The position numbers and the translations under genes are program-made. A stretch of 64,000 nucleotides of DNA from Tautonia marina (GTDB lineage Bacteria; Planctomycetota; Planctomycetia; Isosphaerales; Isosphaeraceae). Location: contig NZ_WEZF01000005.1 of the NCBI RefSeq assembly GCF_009177065.1, forward strand, positions 186,001 through 250,000, written 5' to 3'. Below are positions 1 through 10,189 of this stretch, piece after piece. The stretch's first letter is position 1. Each line of letters opens with the position of its first letter. The notes under the pieces were generated by a model that worked only from the letters and a program-made list of their open reading frames with translations, did no database searches and was not told the origin of the DNA.

Positions 1-836
<836 letters not shown>

Positions 837-891
837 CCGGGGAACTCCGAGGATCAGGAATCGTCGAGGTCGTGTCGCCAGTCTCATTGGC

Positions 892-1431
892 TCAGGGATT
901 CGGAAGTTCTTCGACCGTAATGCTCTCGTTCGTGTAGATGTCGATTCCGGCGGCGATCTTGAGAGACTCTCGCACGATTTCCCCCGGGGAAAGCTCGGTA
1001 TGAGCCACCAGCGCCCGAGCCGAGGCCAGGGCATACGCCCCTCCCGAACCGGCGCAAAGGATGCCGTCGGTCGGCTGGATCACGTCTCCCGACCCACTCA
1101 ACAGCAAGCTATGCCGCTCGTCGGCCACGATCAGCAAGGCTTCGAGCCGCCGCAAGGCCCGATCGGTGCGCCAAAGCTTGGCCAGTTCGATGGCCGCTCT
1201 CGGCACGTTGTTCGGGTAGTCTTTCAGCTTTGCTTCGAACCGTTCGAGCAAGGCGAAGCCATCGGCCGCGCTGCCGGCAAACCCGACAAGCACCCGACCG
1301 TCGATCAATCGGCGGACCTTCGCGGCGTCGGCCTTCATGATCTGGTTGCCCAGGGTCACCTGGCCGTCCCCTCCCAGGGCGACGCGATCCCCTCGTCTCA
1401 CGGTCAGAATGGTGGTCGCATGCCAGGTCAT
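892..1431 (-). CDS. hslV: ATP-dependent protease peptidase subunit HslV
   Basis: HslV is the threonine peptidase of the HslUV complex. The 179-aa product begins [20 protein letters not shown]; the Thr that becomes the catalytic N-terminus lies in the ATTIL motif after a five-residue leader, as in many bacterial HslV proteins. [10 protein letters not shown], the [15 protein letters not shown] segment and the C-terminal [12 protein letters not shown] motif are all present and the length is normal. An open frame continues upstream of 1431 but has no family similarity, so the ATG at 1431 is the start. hslU follows 55 bp downstream. The gene is divergent from treZ with about 217 bp between the starts, which should contain both promoters, although I see no clear consensus. 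Confidence 0.96.
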   Translation of the reverse strand: MTWHATTILTVRRGDRVALGGDGQVTLGNQIMKADAAKVRRLIDGRVLVGFAGSAADGFALLERFEAKLKDYPNNVPRAAIELAKLWRTDRALRRLEALLIVADERHSLLLSGSGDVIQPTDGILCAGSGGAYALASARALVAHTELSPGEIVRESLKIAAGIDIYTNESITVEELPNP

Positions 1432-1648
1432 CGGGTCGGATCTCCTCCGGCATCGGATCGGGTCGATCGGCACGCAAGGTGCGAGGCCATGCTGGCATCG
1501 TATGCCCTCGACGGGCCGCCCGCCAAGGGCGGTCGCCCGTTCACCCAATGGACAGCGAGATCGATCCCGATTGCGAGATTGGGGAGCGGCACTGTAGGTT
1601 AATTCAAAATTCTGTTCGTCCTTCCAACCGAACATCAAAGGGAATTCG

Positions 1649-3553
1649 ATGTCCGCCGAGCCTCGATCGAAGACTCCCGTCTCTCACTGGCGCCCCTCGA
1701 TCGGGGCCTGGCCCGAAGCCGATGGGGTCCGCTTTCGCGTCTGGGCTCCCAGGGAAGCGTCCGTTTCCCTGGTCATCGAAGACGATCCCCCCCGTGTTGA
1801 GCCATTGGAGCGGTTCGCCGACGGCACGTTCGGCGCCTTGATCCCGGGAGTCTCGGTCGGAACCCGATACCGCTACACCATCAGCACGGGCACCTTCCCC
1901 GACCCCGCCTCCCGCTTTCAGCCCGAGGGAGTCCACGGCCCCTCCCAGGTCGTCGATCCGGACCAGTTCCGCTGGACCGACCGCGGCTGGACCGGCATCA
2001 CCCTCGAGGATCTGATCGTCTACGAGCTTCACGTCGGCACCTTTTCTCCGGAAGGAACCTTCCGCGGCGTCCTCGAACGGTTGCCCTATCTCCGAGACCT
2101 CGGGATCACCGCCGTCGAGTTGATGCCGGTGGCCGATTTTCCCGGCAACCGCAACTGGGGGTACGACGGCGCGGCTCTTTACGCTCCCGCCCGGTGTTAC
2201 GGCTCTCCTGACGACCTACGCCAGCTCGTCAACGAGGCCCACCGGCTCGGCCTCGCCGTCTTGCTCGATGTCGTTTACAACCACTTCGGCCCCGACGGCT
2301 GTTATCCCCCTGCGTTCAGCTCCTACGTCTTTTCCGAAACGCACACGAATCCGTGGGGCCAGAGCCTCAACTTCGACGGCCCACACAACACACTGGTTCG
2401 GCAGTTCTTCATCGAGAACGCCCTGCACTGGATTCACGAATACCGCTTCGATGGCCTTCGGCTCGACGCCACCCACGCGATCATCGACGACAGCGACCGG
2501 CCGTTCCTTGCCGACCTCGCCGCCCGCGTCCGCCAGTCGGTCGCCGACCGCGAGGTCGTCATCGTGGCCGAGGATCACCGCAACCTCGCCCCCATGATCC
2601 GCCCCGAAGGGCAGGGGGGCTGGGGCCTCGATGGCGTCTGGGCCGACGACTTCCATCACATCGTCCGCGTGGCCCTTTCCAGCGAGCGAGAAGGCTATTA
2701 CCGCGACTTCCACGGTTCAATGACCGAACTGGCCACCTGCATCAACAAGGGATGGCTTTATACAGGACAGCACTCGATTAACCGTGATGAGCATCGCGGC
2801 ACCGAGCCGACCGGCATTCCTCCCGCCCGGATGGTCGTCTGCATCCAGAACCACGATCAGATTGGCAACCGGGCGCTGGGTGACCGGCTTCATCACACCT
2901 GCGATCCCGCCTCCTATCGCGCCTCGGCCGCCTTGCTCCTGTGCGTCCCGGAAACGCCGATGCTCTTTCAGGGGCAAGAGTGGGCCGCCTCGGCTCCCTT
3001 CCAGTTCTTCACCGATCACAACGACGACCTCGGCCGAGCCGTGACCGAGGGCCGCCGCGAGGAGTTCCGCCACTTCGCGGCCTTCGCCGATCCGCAGGCC
3101 CGCGACCGCATTCCCGACCCCCAGGCCGAATCCACCTTCACCAACAGCAAGCTCGACTGGTCGGAGCAGGACCGAGAGCCCCACGCCTCGACCCTTCGAT
3201 TGTTCCGGTCCCTGACGAACCTCCGACGCTCGGAACCCGCCCTGCGCAACACGCAAATGCAATCCGCCTTCGCGTTCCCCCTCTCGGATCAAACACTATT
3301 GCTCCGTCGCGACGCAACCGAAGGTCCTTCCCTCCTCGTCTGTTTCCATCTGGGAGGATCGGCTGAGGTTTCACTCGCCGGTCTCTCGGAACTGGACGGT
3401 CTGGCCCTCGATCGTTGCCAGCTGGTGCTGACAACCAATGACCGCCCCTTCCTTCCCAACGGTCAGGCCCCGGCCGTAACCCTCAACGATCAGGCCCCTT
3501 CGATCCACTTCGAAGGTCCCGCCACCGTGATTCTCCGCGCCTGGCCATCCTGA
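1649..3553 (+). CDS. treZ: Malto-oligosyltrehalose trehalohydrolase (TreZ)
   Basis: A GH13 enzyme that releases trehalose from maltooligosyl-trehalose in the cytoplasm. The 634-aa protein starts with a CBM48/isoamylase N-terminal domain (residues about 15-105, [19 protein letters not shown]), then the (beta/alpha)8 barrel. The catalytic motifs are visible: [12 protein letters not shown] (nucleophile Asp), VIVAEDHRN (acid/base Glu) and QNHDQIGNR (transition-state Asp). [15 protein letters not shown] is typical of TreZ and separates it from branching enzymes. The usual partner TreY is not within the window, so the pathway is either split across the genome or the enzyme acts with products of other glucan enzymes. 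The downstream oxidoreductase is 149 bp away and probably unrelated. Confidence 0.93.
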   Translation: MSAEPRSKTPVSHWRPSIGAWPEADGVRFRVWAPREASVSLVIEDDPPRVEPLERFADGTFGALIPGVSVGTRYRYTISTGTFPDPASRFQPEGVHGPSQVVDPDQFRWTDRGWTGITLEDLIVYELHVGTFSPEGTFRGVLERLPYLRDLGITAVELMPVADFPGNRNWGYDGAALYAPARCYGSPDDLRQLVNEAHRLGLAVLLDVVYNHFGPDGCYPPAFSSYVFSETHTNPWGQSLNFDGPHNTLVRQFFIENALHWIHEYRFDGLRLDATHAIIDDSDRPFLADLAARVRQSVADREVVIVAEDHRNLAPMIRPEGQGGWGLDGVWADDFHHIVRVALSSEREGYYRDFHGSMTELATCINKGWLYTGQHSINRDEHRGTEPTGIPPARMVVCIQNHDQIGNRALGDRLHHTCDPASYRASAALLLCVPETPMLFQGQEWAASAPFQFFTDHNDDLGRAVTEGRREEFRHFAAFADPQARDRIPDPQAESTFTNSKLDWSEQDREPHASTLRLFRSLTNLRRSEPALRNTQMQSAFAFPLSDQTLLLRRDATEGPSLLVCFHLGGSAEVSLAGLSELDGLALDRCQLVLTTNDRPFLPNGQAPAVTLNDQAPSIHFEGPATVILRAWPS

Positions 3554-3702
3554 TCCGCCTCACCCCGCAAAAAAACCAGGCCGAACCCGCCACCGAAGGC
3601 GTGCGAATCGGCCCCGATCCGGCGATGATGGGAGCGTTCGCGTTCCGATTGCGTGGGAACGCTTCGCTTCGATCTCCGTCTGGAATCACCCCCAAGACTG
3701 CC

Positions 3703-4824
3703 ATGGCGATCCGATCCAACCAGCCTCCCGTCCGCATCGCACTCATCGGTGCGGGGGCCGTCAGCGATTATCACCACGTCCCCGGTATCCGCATCGACCC
3801 CCGCGCCGAGCTGGTCGCCGCCTGCGACAGCGACGCCAAACTGCTCGAACGTCGCAAGACCGATTGGGGGATCGACCGCGTTTCGACCAACTATGAAGAG
3901 ATCGTCAACGACCCCGACGTGGACGCGGTCGTCATCGCCACTCCGAACTTCACCCACCGCCCCATCAGCGAAGCCGCCGCGAAGGCCGGCAAGCACGTCA
4001 TGTGCGAAAAACCCCTCGGCTTGAATGCCGCCGAGGTCCGCTCCATGTACGAAGCGGCACGAGACGCTCAGGTCGTCCACATGACCGCCTTCACCTATCG
4101 CTTCGCCCCGTCGATGCGTTACCTGCGCCATCTGGTGAAGTCCGGAGCCCTCGGCGAGCCCCGCCACTTCCGCTCGCAGCGATTCCTCGACTTGCCAGAA
4201 ACGAGCTGGGGATGGCGCCAGTACACCGATAAGGCCGGGGCCGGCGACCTGTTCGATATGACCATCCACCGAATCGACTTCGCCATGGATCTGCTCGGCC
4301 CGATCGCCCGCATCTGCGGAGCCGTCGCCCGCTTCGCCCCCCGCGACCGGACCGCCGACGGTGCCTCGTGCCCTCCGTCTCAGGTCGATGACTGGTCGAG
4401 CATCATCGGCGAATTCGAATCCGGCGCCACCGGCGTCTGGGAAGGCACGACCCTCGCCAAGGGCTACCACCGCGACGGCTTCGGCCACGAATGGGCCGAG
4501 ATCAACGGCTCCGAAGGCTCGGCCGTCTACCGCCTGCACGAACCGAATACGATCCTCATCGGCCGGACCGGGCACGACCTCGCCCCCGAGCCCGTCCCCC
4601 CGCACTACCTCAAACCCGCCTCCAGCCCCCGAGACCCCAACGAGGGCGCCCCCGCCACCATCTTCCGCTACGACCTGATCTGGGAATTCGTCTCCGCCAT
4701 CGTCGAGGGCCGCGACGCCGTCCCCTCGTTCCTCGACGGCCTCAACGCTCAGCTCATTGCTGACGCTACCCTCCGCTCCCACGCCGAACGGACCTGGATC
4801 GACACCCCCCTCGCCACCCCCTGA
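3703..4824 (+). CDS. Gfo/Idh/MocA family oxidoreductase
   Basis: A 373-aa NAD(P)-dependent sugar or cyclitol dehydrogenase-like protein. The N-terminal Rossmann fold has GAGAVSDYHHVPGI (residues about 13-26), then CEKPLGLNAAEV carrying the EKP motif that holds the family's catalytic Lys. The C-terminal alpha/beta domain has DLFDMTIHRIDFAMDLLG with the conserved H/D pair. The substrate cannot be predicted; planctomycetes carry many paralogues. No signal peptide is visible, so a cytoplasmic location is expected. The open frame extends upstream to 3601 with a GTG, but the ATG at 3703 places the first beta-strand at the usual distance and is preferred. No neighbouring sugar gene gives functional context. 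Confidence 0.85.
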   Translation: MAIRSNQPPVRIALIGAGAVSDYHHVPGIRIDPRAELVAACDSDAKLLERRKTDWGIDRVSTNYEEIVNDPDVDAVVIATPNFTHRPISEAAAKAGKHVMCEKPLGLNAAEVRSMYEAARDAQVVHMTAFTYRFAPSMRYLRHLVKSGALGEPRHFRSQRFLDLPETSWGWRQYTDKAGAGDLFDMTIHRIDFAMDLLGPIARICGAVARFAPRDRTADGASCPPSQVDDWSSIIGEFESGATGVWEGTTLAKGYHRDGFGHEWAEINGSEGSAVYRLHEPNTILIGRTGHDLAPEPVPPHYLKPASSPRDPNEGAPATIFRYDLIWEFVSAIVEGRDAVPSFLDGLNAQLIADATLRSHAERTWIDTPLATP

Positions 4825-4849
4825 CCCACCCTTGATCCGCCGCTCCCTC

Positions 4850-4898
4850 TTGACAACTGTCAGACACCTGCGATAATCGTCCTTGTTTGACAGTTGTC
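4850..4898 (+). promoter_or_regulatory. Sigma70-like promoter overlapped by an inverted repeat (candidate operator)
   Basis: TTGACA at 4850-4855 and GATAAT at 4872-4877 are separated by 16 bp, close to the housekeeping consensus, about 50 bp upstream of the adaptor gene start. TGACAACTGTCA (4851-4862), itself nearly palindromic, reappears in inverted form as TGACAGTTGTC (4888-4898), so the two copies flank the -10 box. This arrangement is expected for a repressor operator. The repressor is not identified. Confidence 0.6.
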
Positions 4899-4923
4899 CG
4901 AGGCGGGGAAGGGGGGTATCCGG

Positions 4924-6333
4924 ATGCGGGCTCAACTGCAGCGCTGGTGGGCCGCCTGGCTCGTGCTGGCGATCGTCCCGGTCGGCCTGGCGTTTTCCTC
5001 CCATCGAGCCGTTCCCGAAAGCGCCGGGTCGAGTTGGATCGGCGAGGGCAGTGGGCGCGTTCGCGTCGAGCGGGTCGGGCCAACCCTGATTCACGCGGGA
5101 GTTGTCCGGGCGACGACGCAAACGACCATGATTCCGGAGGTCGAGCTGATCTCCGGCGTCCCTCCCACCCTCGGAACGCTCGGAATCGCGCTGCCGACCC
5201 GAATCATCGACCTCGTTCCCGAAGGTTCAACCGTCCGGAAAGGAGACCCAATCTGTCGGTTCGATCCAAGCGTGTATCAGGAACACGCCCGGCTTCAGCG
5301 GATCGAGGTCGATCGCTCCCGGTCCTCCCTGGCCGTGGCCGAGCGTGACCTCGCGGTCGCCCAGGCAGAGCTGGTTGCCTTTCGAGAGGGGGACCGGGTC
5401 CAGCGCGAGCGCCAGCTCGAAACCGAGCTGGCTATGGCTCGGGTCGATCTATCTCGGGCGGAGGACTCCCTGAACTGGTCCCATCGCATGGGGACGCTCG
5501 GCTACCTCGCCTCCGCCGATCTCGCCGAGCAGCGACTCGCTCGCCTCCGCGCCGAGATCGCTCGGGACAACGCCGAGGTCGCGCTTCAGACTTTCCTCCG
5601 AACGACGGTCGAGAAGCAGCTCCGCGACCTCGAAGCCCGAGTCGAGCATGCCCAGACCTACCGAGCCTACGCTGCGGAAGCACTCCGCGCCGCCGAGGCT
5701 CGCCAGGAGCACCTCGATCAACAGGTTTCCCACTGCACCATGACCGCCCCTCACGACGGCACGGTCCTCTACGCCGATATCGCCTGGCGAGAGCTTTATC
5801 AGGTCCGCGAAGGGGCAGAGGCCTACCCCCATCTCCCCCTGTTTGTCCTCCCCGACCTCTCCCAACTGGAGGTCGAGATCCAGGTCCACGAGCGGTATTC
5901 CTCCCAGATCGTCCAGGGGCATCAGGCGACCGTCTCCTTCGAGGCTTTGCCTTCCCGTTCGTACCGGGCTCGGGTGACCACCATCGACCTCCTGCCGACT
6001 CCCGACTGGTACCACTTCGGTGAGTGGCAGCAGTTCCGGGTGCGACTCACCCTTGACGAGGCCCCCGCCGGTCTCCTGCCCGAGATGACAGCCCAGGTCG
6101 CATTAGAGATCGGACCGTCCCGATCGACACTGACCATCCCCTCCGACGCGGTCGCATGGAACGATCGTGGTCCGTACTGCGTCGTCGAGACCCCCTCGGG
6201 ACAGGTCCCTCGCGCGGTTCGCGTCGATCGAGGAACGGTCGATCGCCTCGTGGTCCTTGAGGGCCTGGAGGCGGAAGAAACCGTCCTCCTTCGTCCCAGA
6301 GCCCGCGATCGATCGGAAGGATTGAGCCAATGA
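4924..6333 (+). CDS. HlyD/RND-type periplasmic adaptor (membrane fusion) protein
   Basis: A 469-aa membrane fusion protein that would bridge an inner-membrane exporter to the periplasm or outer membrane. An N-terminal hydrophobic helix (WWAAWLVLAIVPVGLAFS, residues about 6-25) anchors it. The first lipoyl half is RIIDLVPEGSTVRKGDPICRFD. A long charged helical hairpin follows (about 120-260), then the second lipoyl half CTMTAPHDGTVLYADI and a beta-barrel domain containing LSQLEVEIQVHERYSSQIV. The C-terminus has a membrane-proximal domain (TLTIPSDAVAW). ATG at 4924 follows a GGGGAAGGGGGG purine-rich RBS; a TTG 30 bp upstream is possible but weaker. No ABC, RND or MFS transporter is adjacent, so the partner is unknown. 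The stop overlaps the next start (ATGA). Confidence 0.85.
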   Translation: MRAQLQRWWAAWLVLAIVPVGLAFSSHRAVPESAGSSWIGEGSGRVRVERVGPTLIHAGVVRATTQTTMIPEVELISGVPPTLGTLGIALPTRIIDLVPEGSTVRKGDPICRFDPSVYQEHARLQRIEVDRSRSSLAVAERDLAVAQAELVAFREGDRVQRERQLETELAMARVDLSRAEDSLNWSHRMGTLGYLASADLAEQRLARLRAEIARDNAEVALQTFLRTTVEKQLRDLEARVEHAQTYRAYAAEALRAAEARQEHLDQQVSHCTMTAPHDGTVLYADIAWRELYQVREGAEAYPHLPLFVLPDLSQLEVEIQVHERYSSQIVQGHQATVSFEALPSRSYRARVTTIDLLPTPDWYHFGEWQQFRVRLTLDEAPAGLLPEMTAQVALEIGPSRSTLTIPSDAVAWNDRGPYCVVETPSGQVPRAVRVDRGTVDRLVVLEGLEAEETVLLRPRARDRSEGLSQ

Positions 6334-6596
6334 CCACCCGATCCCTGATGCAAGGGATCGCGGGCCTTGCGATCGGGTTCTGGCTCTTGATCGCTTTGTT
6401 CCGTACGGTCCCAGTGAGCCGCCACCTCCGCCCCGACTCTGCCATCCCCGGCGCATTTGTCCGTGATTGGTCTTACTGCGATCGCCGGCCGTTCGTCTCG
6501 AAGTTCCTCCGAATCGTCAGTGGGCGTGCCTGGCCAGGCGAGTTCACCTGTCCAGATCATCCAGACGACCCGTACGTCATCGACCCCGACCTCTGA
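6330..6596 (+). CDS. Small membrane-anchored protein coupled to the adaptor gene
   Basis: An 88-aa protein whose ATG overlaps the stop codon of the adaptor gene, so translation is probably coupled. It has one N-terminal hydrophobic segment (LMQGIAGLAIGFWLLIALF, residues about 6-24), followed by a polar region with two Cys (YCDRRPF and FTCPDHP). I do not recognise a family. The tight overlap suggests a role linked to the adaptor, but function is unknown. Confidence 0.6.
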   Translation: MTTRSLMQGIAGLAIGFWLLIALFRTVPVSRHLRPDSAIPGAFVRDWSYCDRRPFVSKFLRIVSGRAWPGEFTCPDHPDDPYVIDPDL

Positions 6597-6635
6597 TCGT
6601 CAACGATCATCGAGGCCGGGGAGGAACCATTTCGA

Positions 6636-7544
6636 TTAATGAGGGTGGTGCGCGGCGTTGACGATCGGCTGCGTGCCGCGGTCGCTGCACAGTACGACCA
6701 GCAGGTTACTGACCATCGCCGCCTTCTTCTCGTTGTCCAATTCAACAAGATTCTGGCTCGCAAGCATGCCGAGCGCCATCTCGACCATGCCGACCGCCCC
6801 TTCGACGATCTTCGCCCGAGCCGCGATGATCGCATCGGCCTGCTGCCGCTGGAGCATCGCACCGGCAATCTCCGGAGCGTAGGCCAGGTGGCTGATCCGG
6901 GCCTCAATCACCTCGACCCCTGCCTTGAACAGGCGGTCCTGAATCTCGGTCCGCAGGTGATCGGCCACCTCAGCCGTGTTCCCCCGCAGCGACAGTTCGT
7001 CCTCGATGTGGGCGTCATAGGCGTATCCACTCGCCAGGTTCCGCAGCGCAGCTTCGCTCTGGACCTCGACGAAGTGCTCGTACCGATCGACATGAAACAA
7101 CGCCTCGGCCGAGTCGACCACCTTCCAGACAACCACTGCCGCGATCTCAATTGGGTTGCCGTTGCGGTCGTTGACCTTCAGCTTTCCACTCTCAAAATTT
7201 CGAACACGGGTGGAAATGGCGATCTTTGAATAAAAGGGGTTCACCCAGCGCAGGCCCGGGCGCCTCACTGTCCCCTTGTACTCCCCAAACAGTTGGAGGA
7301 CTTTCGCCTCATTCGGGCTCACCGTAAAAAGGCCGGTCAGGCCGATGATCGCCACCACAATTCCGACAAGTGCCGAGACCACCACCACCGCGATCTCACT
7401 CCCGATGCCGGCGATGAGACCCAGGACCGAAGCGATCAGCAGTGTCAGAAAGCCGGTGAGCCAGGCGAACCCGGACACCGGGTCCACCTCAAACTCTTTC
7501 ATCGGCAACTCGGGTTTCCCCGTCGGATCGTACAGTTCTTCCAT
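6636..7544 (-). CDS. SPFH/band 7 (stomatin-like) membrane protein
   Basis: A 302-aa protein with two adjacent hydrophobic segments (residues about 28-50 and 52-74) and then an SPFH domain starting at [33 protein letters not shown]. The ending [55 protein letters not shown] is the typical helical end of stomatin/prohibitin-like proteins. Members form oligomeric rings that organise membrane microdomains. The gene lies 164 bp downstream of the last microcompartment gene on the same strand but is not a usual member of that locus, so it is probably an independent gene. The start at 7544 gives a complete N-terminus. Confidence 0.9.
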   Translation of the reverse strand: MEELYDPTGKPELPMKEFEVDPVSGFAWLTGFLTLLIASVLGLIAGIGSEIAVVVVSALVGIVVAIIGLTGLFTVSPNEAKVLQLFGEYKGTVRRPGLRWVNPFYSKIAISTRVRNFESGKLKVNDRNGNPIEIAAVVVWKVVDSAEALFHVDRYEHFVEVQSEAALRNLASGYAYDAHIEDELSLRGNTAEVADHLRTEIQDRLFKAGVEVIEARISHLAYAPEIAGAMLQRQQADAIIAARAKIVEGAVGMVEMALGMLASQNLVELDNEKKAAMVSNLLVVLCSDRGTQPIVNAAHHPH

Positions 7545-7708
7545 TTCATCCTCTCCGGGGGCCAGGAGGCCCAGTCAACGATTCGTCGCAGAATCGGGTT
7601 CCGGAGTAGGTTCGTTCCTCCAGCCGTTTCATTAAGGAGGTGGTTCGTCGATCGCTTCATCCGATTCTCCCCAGCCGAGCAGGGGGCCTGCGATGGCGAT
7701 CCCGAAAC

Positions 7709-9019
7709 TTATGCCCCCAGCCCCAGACGACGACGGTGATACTCCAGTCGCTGGGCAACATCCATGCGAGCAAAATCGGGAAGTCCCCCGTCTCGGGTCG
7801 GAAAGCCGTTGCGGTCAACCTCCCCCATCGGATCAGACTTCGAGGACGCAGAGCCATCACAGGTCCCACACCCGCAATCGCAACCGGCCTTCGGTGCATC
7901 GGCAACGATCGGGCTAGCCATTTGACGGGGCGATCCATTCAACGATGGCTCCGGCTTCGGCGGGACCACGACGGAGGTCGCCCCCCCTCCATAGCTCATC
8001 GAGGTCGCCATCGGTTTCAAGTCGTCATCGAGCCGTCGATGAGGACGGATTCCTAGATGATCCAGCACCGCATGGTAAGCCCGAACCGCCTCGGTCGCGC
8101 CAATCTCCCCATCAGCGATCAATCGCAAGAACTGAATAAACGCCAGTTGATTTTCAGCGTTGTTGATCTTTCGACCGTAGAGCGCCACCTTCGCGCCGTA
8201 CTTCTTCGCCTCGGCCAGCAGATGGAAGGCGTCGAACGTGGTACCGGCCGATCCTCCCAGGATTCCCACCACCAGATGGGGGTCGTACCGAACCAGTTCC
8301 TCCAACGCCTTCGGCCCGTGATACACAATCTTCAAGAACACCGGCCGCCCGGCCCCGGCCACTCCGGCCAGCATCCGAGCGATCATGTCGTTGAGAAAGT
8401 GCGGCAAGATCTCGGGGTCAATTGTCCCCGGCACGTTCGGGTCAAATACCTCCAGGAAGTAGCGAAACCCCTTCCGCTCGGCTTCTTCCCGGAACGCATG
8501 AAATCGTTCGAGCGTATAAAAATCGTGCTCCGGGATATTATTGAACGTGACGCTGTATAGCCCCAGATCAGCGCCTAGCGATCGCTCCTCAGGCGAGCAA
8601 TCGACATGCCCGCACATCGCATGATCGAGCAGGGCCGACCGATGCGGCTGAGCCGGGTACTCCGCGTAACGTGACCCCCTTGCCAGATGCACATCCGTTG
8701 CATCATTTGCCCGGATCGCCGGGGTCACGTGCGAACCATCGAACAATCGTTCTTCAATCGTCAGATGATAATTCGTGCTGGCCGACATCAGCATGATGTC
8801 GACTAACCCCTGCCTCGTGTTGAGGCGAATCTGTTCGCGGTATTCCTCCAAGGTCCGGAAACGCACTTCTCCCGCGTGATTCTCAGGAGATTGTCCCGGC
8901 GCACCGATGCCGAACGCCATGTCCGCGTCCTTGGCATCGGCCAGGATGAATTCCCGACAGCCGTGCGGATCGGCATGAATCGCCGCCAGTTTGCGATCGA
9001 GCGACTTAGTAACCACCAC
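7709..9019 (-). CDS. Class I aldolase-like TIM-barrel protein of the microcompartment operon
   Basis: A 436-aa protein, last gene of the BMC operon. Residues about 1-330 look like a (beta/alpha)8 class I aldolase-like domain, related in appearance to DeoC/LacD-type proteins: PVFLKIVYHGPKALEEL, VVGILGGSAGTTFDAFHLL and KYGAKVALYGRKINNAENQLAFI. A Lys in one of the first or third strands could be the Schiff-base residue, but I cannot assign it. A Gly/Pro/Ser linker containing CDCGCGTC follows, and the C-terminus ends in an amphipathic helix (FARMDVAQRLEYHRRRLGLG), a plausible encapsulation peptide. The GTG start at 9019 (a second GTG is at 9016) lies inside the end of the dehydrogenase gene, a 14-nt overlap. 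The substrate is unknown. Confidence 0.75.
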   Translation of the reverse strand: MVVTKSLDRKLAAIHADPHGCREFILADAKDADMAFGIGAPGQSPENHAGEVRFRTLEEYREQIRLNTRQGLVDIMLMSASTNYHLTIEERLFDGSHVTPAIRANDATDVHLARGSRYAEYPAQPHRSALLDHAMCGHVDCSPEERSLGADLGLYSVTFNNIPEHDFYTLERFHAFREEAERKGFRYFLEVFDPNVPGTIDPEILPHFLNDMIARMLAGVAGAGRPVFLKIVYHGPKALEELVRYDPHLVVGILGGSAGTTFDAFHLLAEAKKYGAKVALYGRKINNAENQLAFIQFLRLIADGEIGATEAVRAYHAVLDHLGIRPHRRLDDDLKPMATSMSYGGGATSVVVPPKPEPSLNGSPRQMASPIVADAPKAGCDCGCGTCDGSASSKSDPMGEVDRNGFPTRDGGLPDFARMDVAQRLEYHRRRLGLGA

Positions 9020-10112
9020 GTCCTCCGCCCGACTGCCCGGAAATGGTGACCCTTGGGCGGGCCGTCACGTTCCCCCCGCTGGCTCCCATCGTCACCCGAA
9101 CCGCGTGACCATTCGACGAGGGGAGCCCTCCCGCAGGTTTGGAACCGGTGCCGCCCCCCGACGCCGCCTTTGCAGCTCCTGGATTTTTCTGCAGGACCAT
9201 GTCAATCGTCTCTCGCAAGACCCGAGACGACTGCTGCAACGCCGACACTTCCTTCGGCCAGAGGTCGATCTCCAGTTGAGCCCGGACCCCTCCGCGCCCG
9301 ACCACCGTCGGAACCGAAGTGCACACGTCGCTCATTCCATATTGACCATCCACGAGCGAAGAGACCGGCAGGATGCGCCTCGAATCCAGAGCGATCGCAT
9401 GGATCACTTCCCGAATCGAAATCCCGACCGCGAAGCCTGCTCCCCCCTTGAGCTTGATCACCTCGGCACCGCTGCCCTTGGTTCGCTTGAACAGCTCATC
9501 ACCGGTCGTCGGGGTCCATCCAGGATATTTCTCCAGAGGAAGCCCCGCCGCCTGCGCCGCCGACCAGATGGGCACCATGCTGTCGCCGTGCTCTCCGAGG
9601 ATCGTCGCCGTCACCTGAGTCGCGGGCAACCCGATCGCCTCGGCAATCAATCCCCGGAACCGCGACGAGTCGAGCATCGTCCCGAGCCCGATCACCTGCG
9701 ACGACGGCAACCCCGTCCGCTTGGTCGCCAGATAGGTCAGCACATCCACTGGATTGGAGACCACCAGGACAACCGCATCACTGCGGAGTCCCCCAGCCAT
9801 CACATCATCGAGAATCTTCAGGAACAGTTCCACGTTGCGGTTGATCAGGTCCAACCGACTCTCATCCGGCTTCCGACGCAGCCCGGCGGTGATGCACACC
9901 AGATCGGTCTCGGGAATCGCCTCGTATCCGGTCGCCCGAATGCGTTGATCGGCGACCAGCGGAGCACCGTGTAGGATATCCAGCGCCTGGCCTCGGCACA
10001 GGTCGCCGTTCACGTCGATCAGGTTGATCTCGCTCACCACGCCGCCGCATTGCAAGGCGAAACCGGTGCACGATCCCACCAGGCCGCCACCGCCGACGAT
10101 GCTGACTCTCAT
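9006..10112 (-). CDS. Lactate/malate dehydrogenase family protein (microcompartment-associated)
   Basis: A 368-aa NAD-dependent 2-hydroxyacid dehydrogenase. The Rossmann motif is VSIVGGGGLVGS at the N-terminus, the substrate loop is ITAGLRRKPDESR, VVSNPVDVLTY is present, and the catalytic His lies in LGEHGDSMVPIWS. Within a PVM-type BMC it could regenerate NAD+ for the aldehyde dehydrogenase or reduce lactaldehyde-derived products. The last 60 residues form a Gly/Ser/Pro-rich tail absent from housekeeping enzymes, which may target or tether it. ATG at 10112 is chosen because it starts the Rossmann strand; an upstream in-frame extension to 10196 has no similarity. The stop overlaps the aldolase-like gene. 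Confidence 0.88.
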   Translation of the reverse strand: MRVSIVGGGGLVGSCTGFALQCGGVVSEINLIDVNGDLCRGQALDILHGAPLVADQRIRATGYEAIPETDLVCITAGLRRKPDESRLDLINRNVELFLKILDDVMAGGLRSDAVVLVVSNPVDVLTYLATKRTGLPSSQVIGLGTMLDSSRFRGLIAEAIGLPATQVTATILGEHGDSMVPIWSAAQAAGLPLEKYPGWTPTTGDELFKRTKGSGAEVIKLKGGAGFAVGISIREVIHAIALDSRRILPVSSLVDGQYGMSDVCTSVPTVVGRGGVRAQLEIDLWPKEVSALQQSSRVLRETIDMVLQKNPGAAKAASGGGTGSKPAGGLPSSNGHAVRVTMGASGGNVTARPRVTISGQSGGGRGGY

Positions 10113-10189
10113 ATCTCCACCTTCTTCTCGTTCGCGATTCTGTTCCGTCGTAATCTGGGAGAAATGCCCGACGCCTCGCGCCGAGTGTG

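Noticed and set aside
3490-5121. A 543-codon minus-strand frame across the oxidoreductase gene
   Set aside because: It covers an evident Gfo/Idh/MocA gene and its product is Gly/Asp/Val-rich low complexity.
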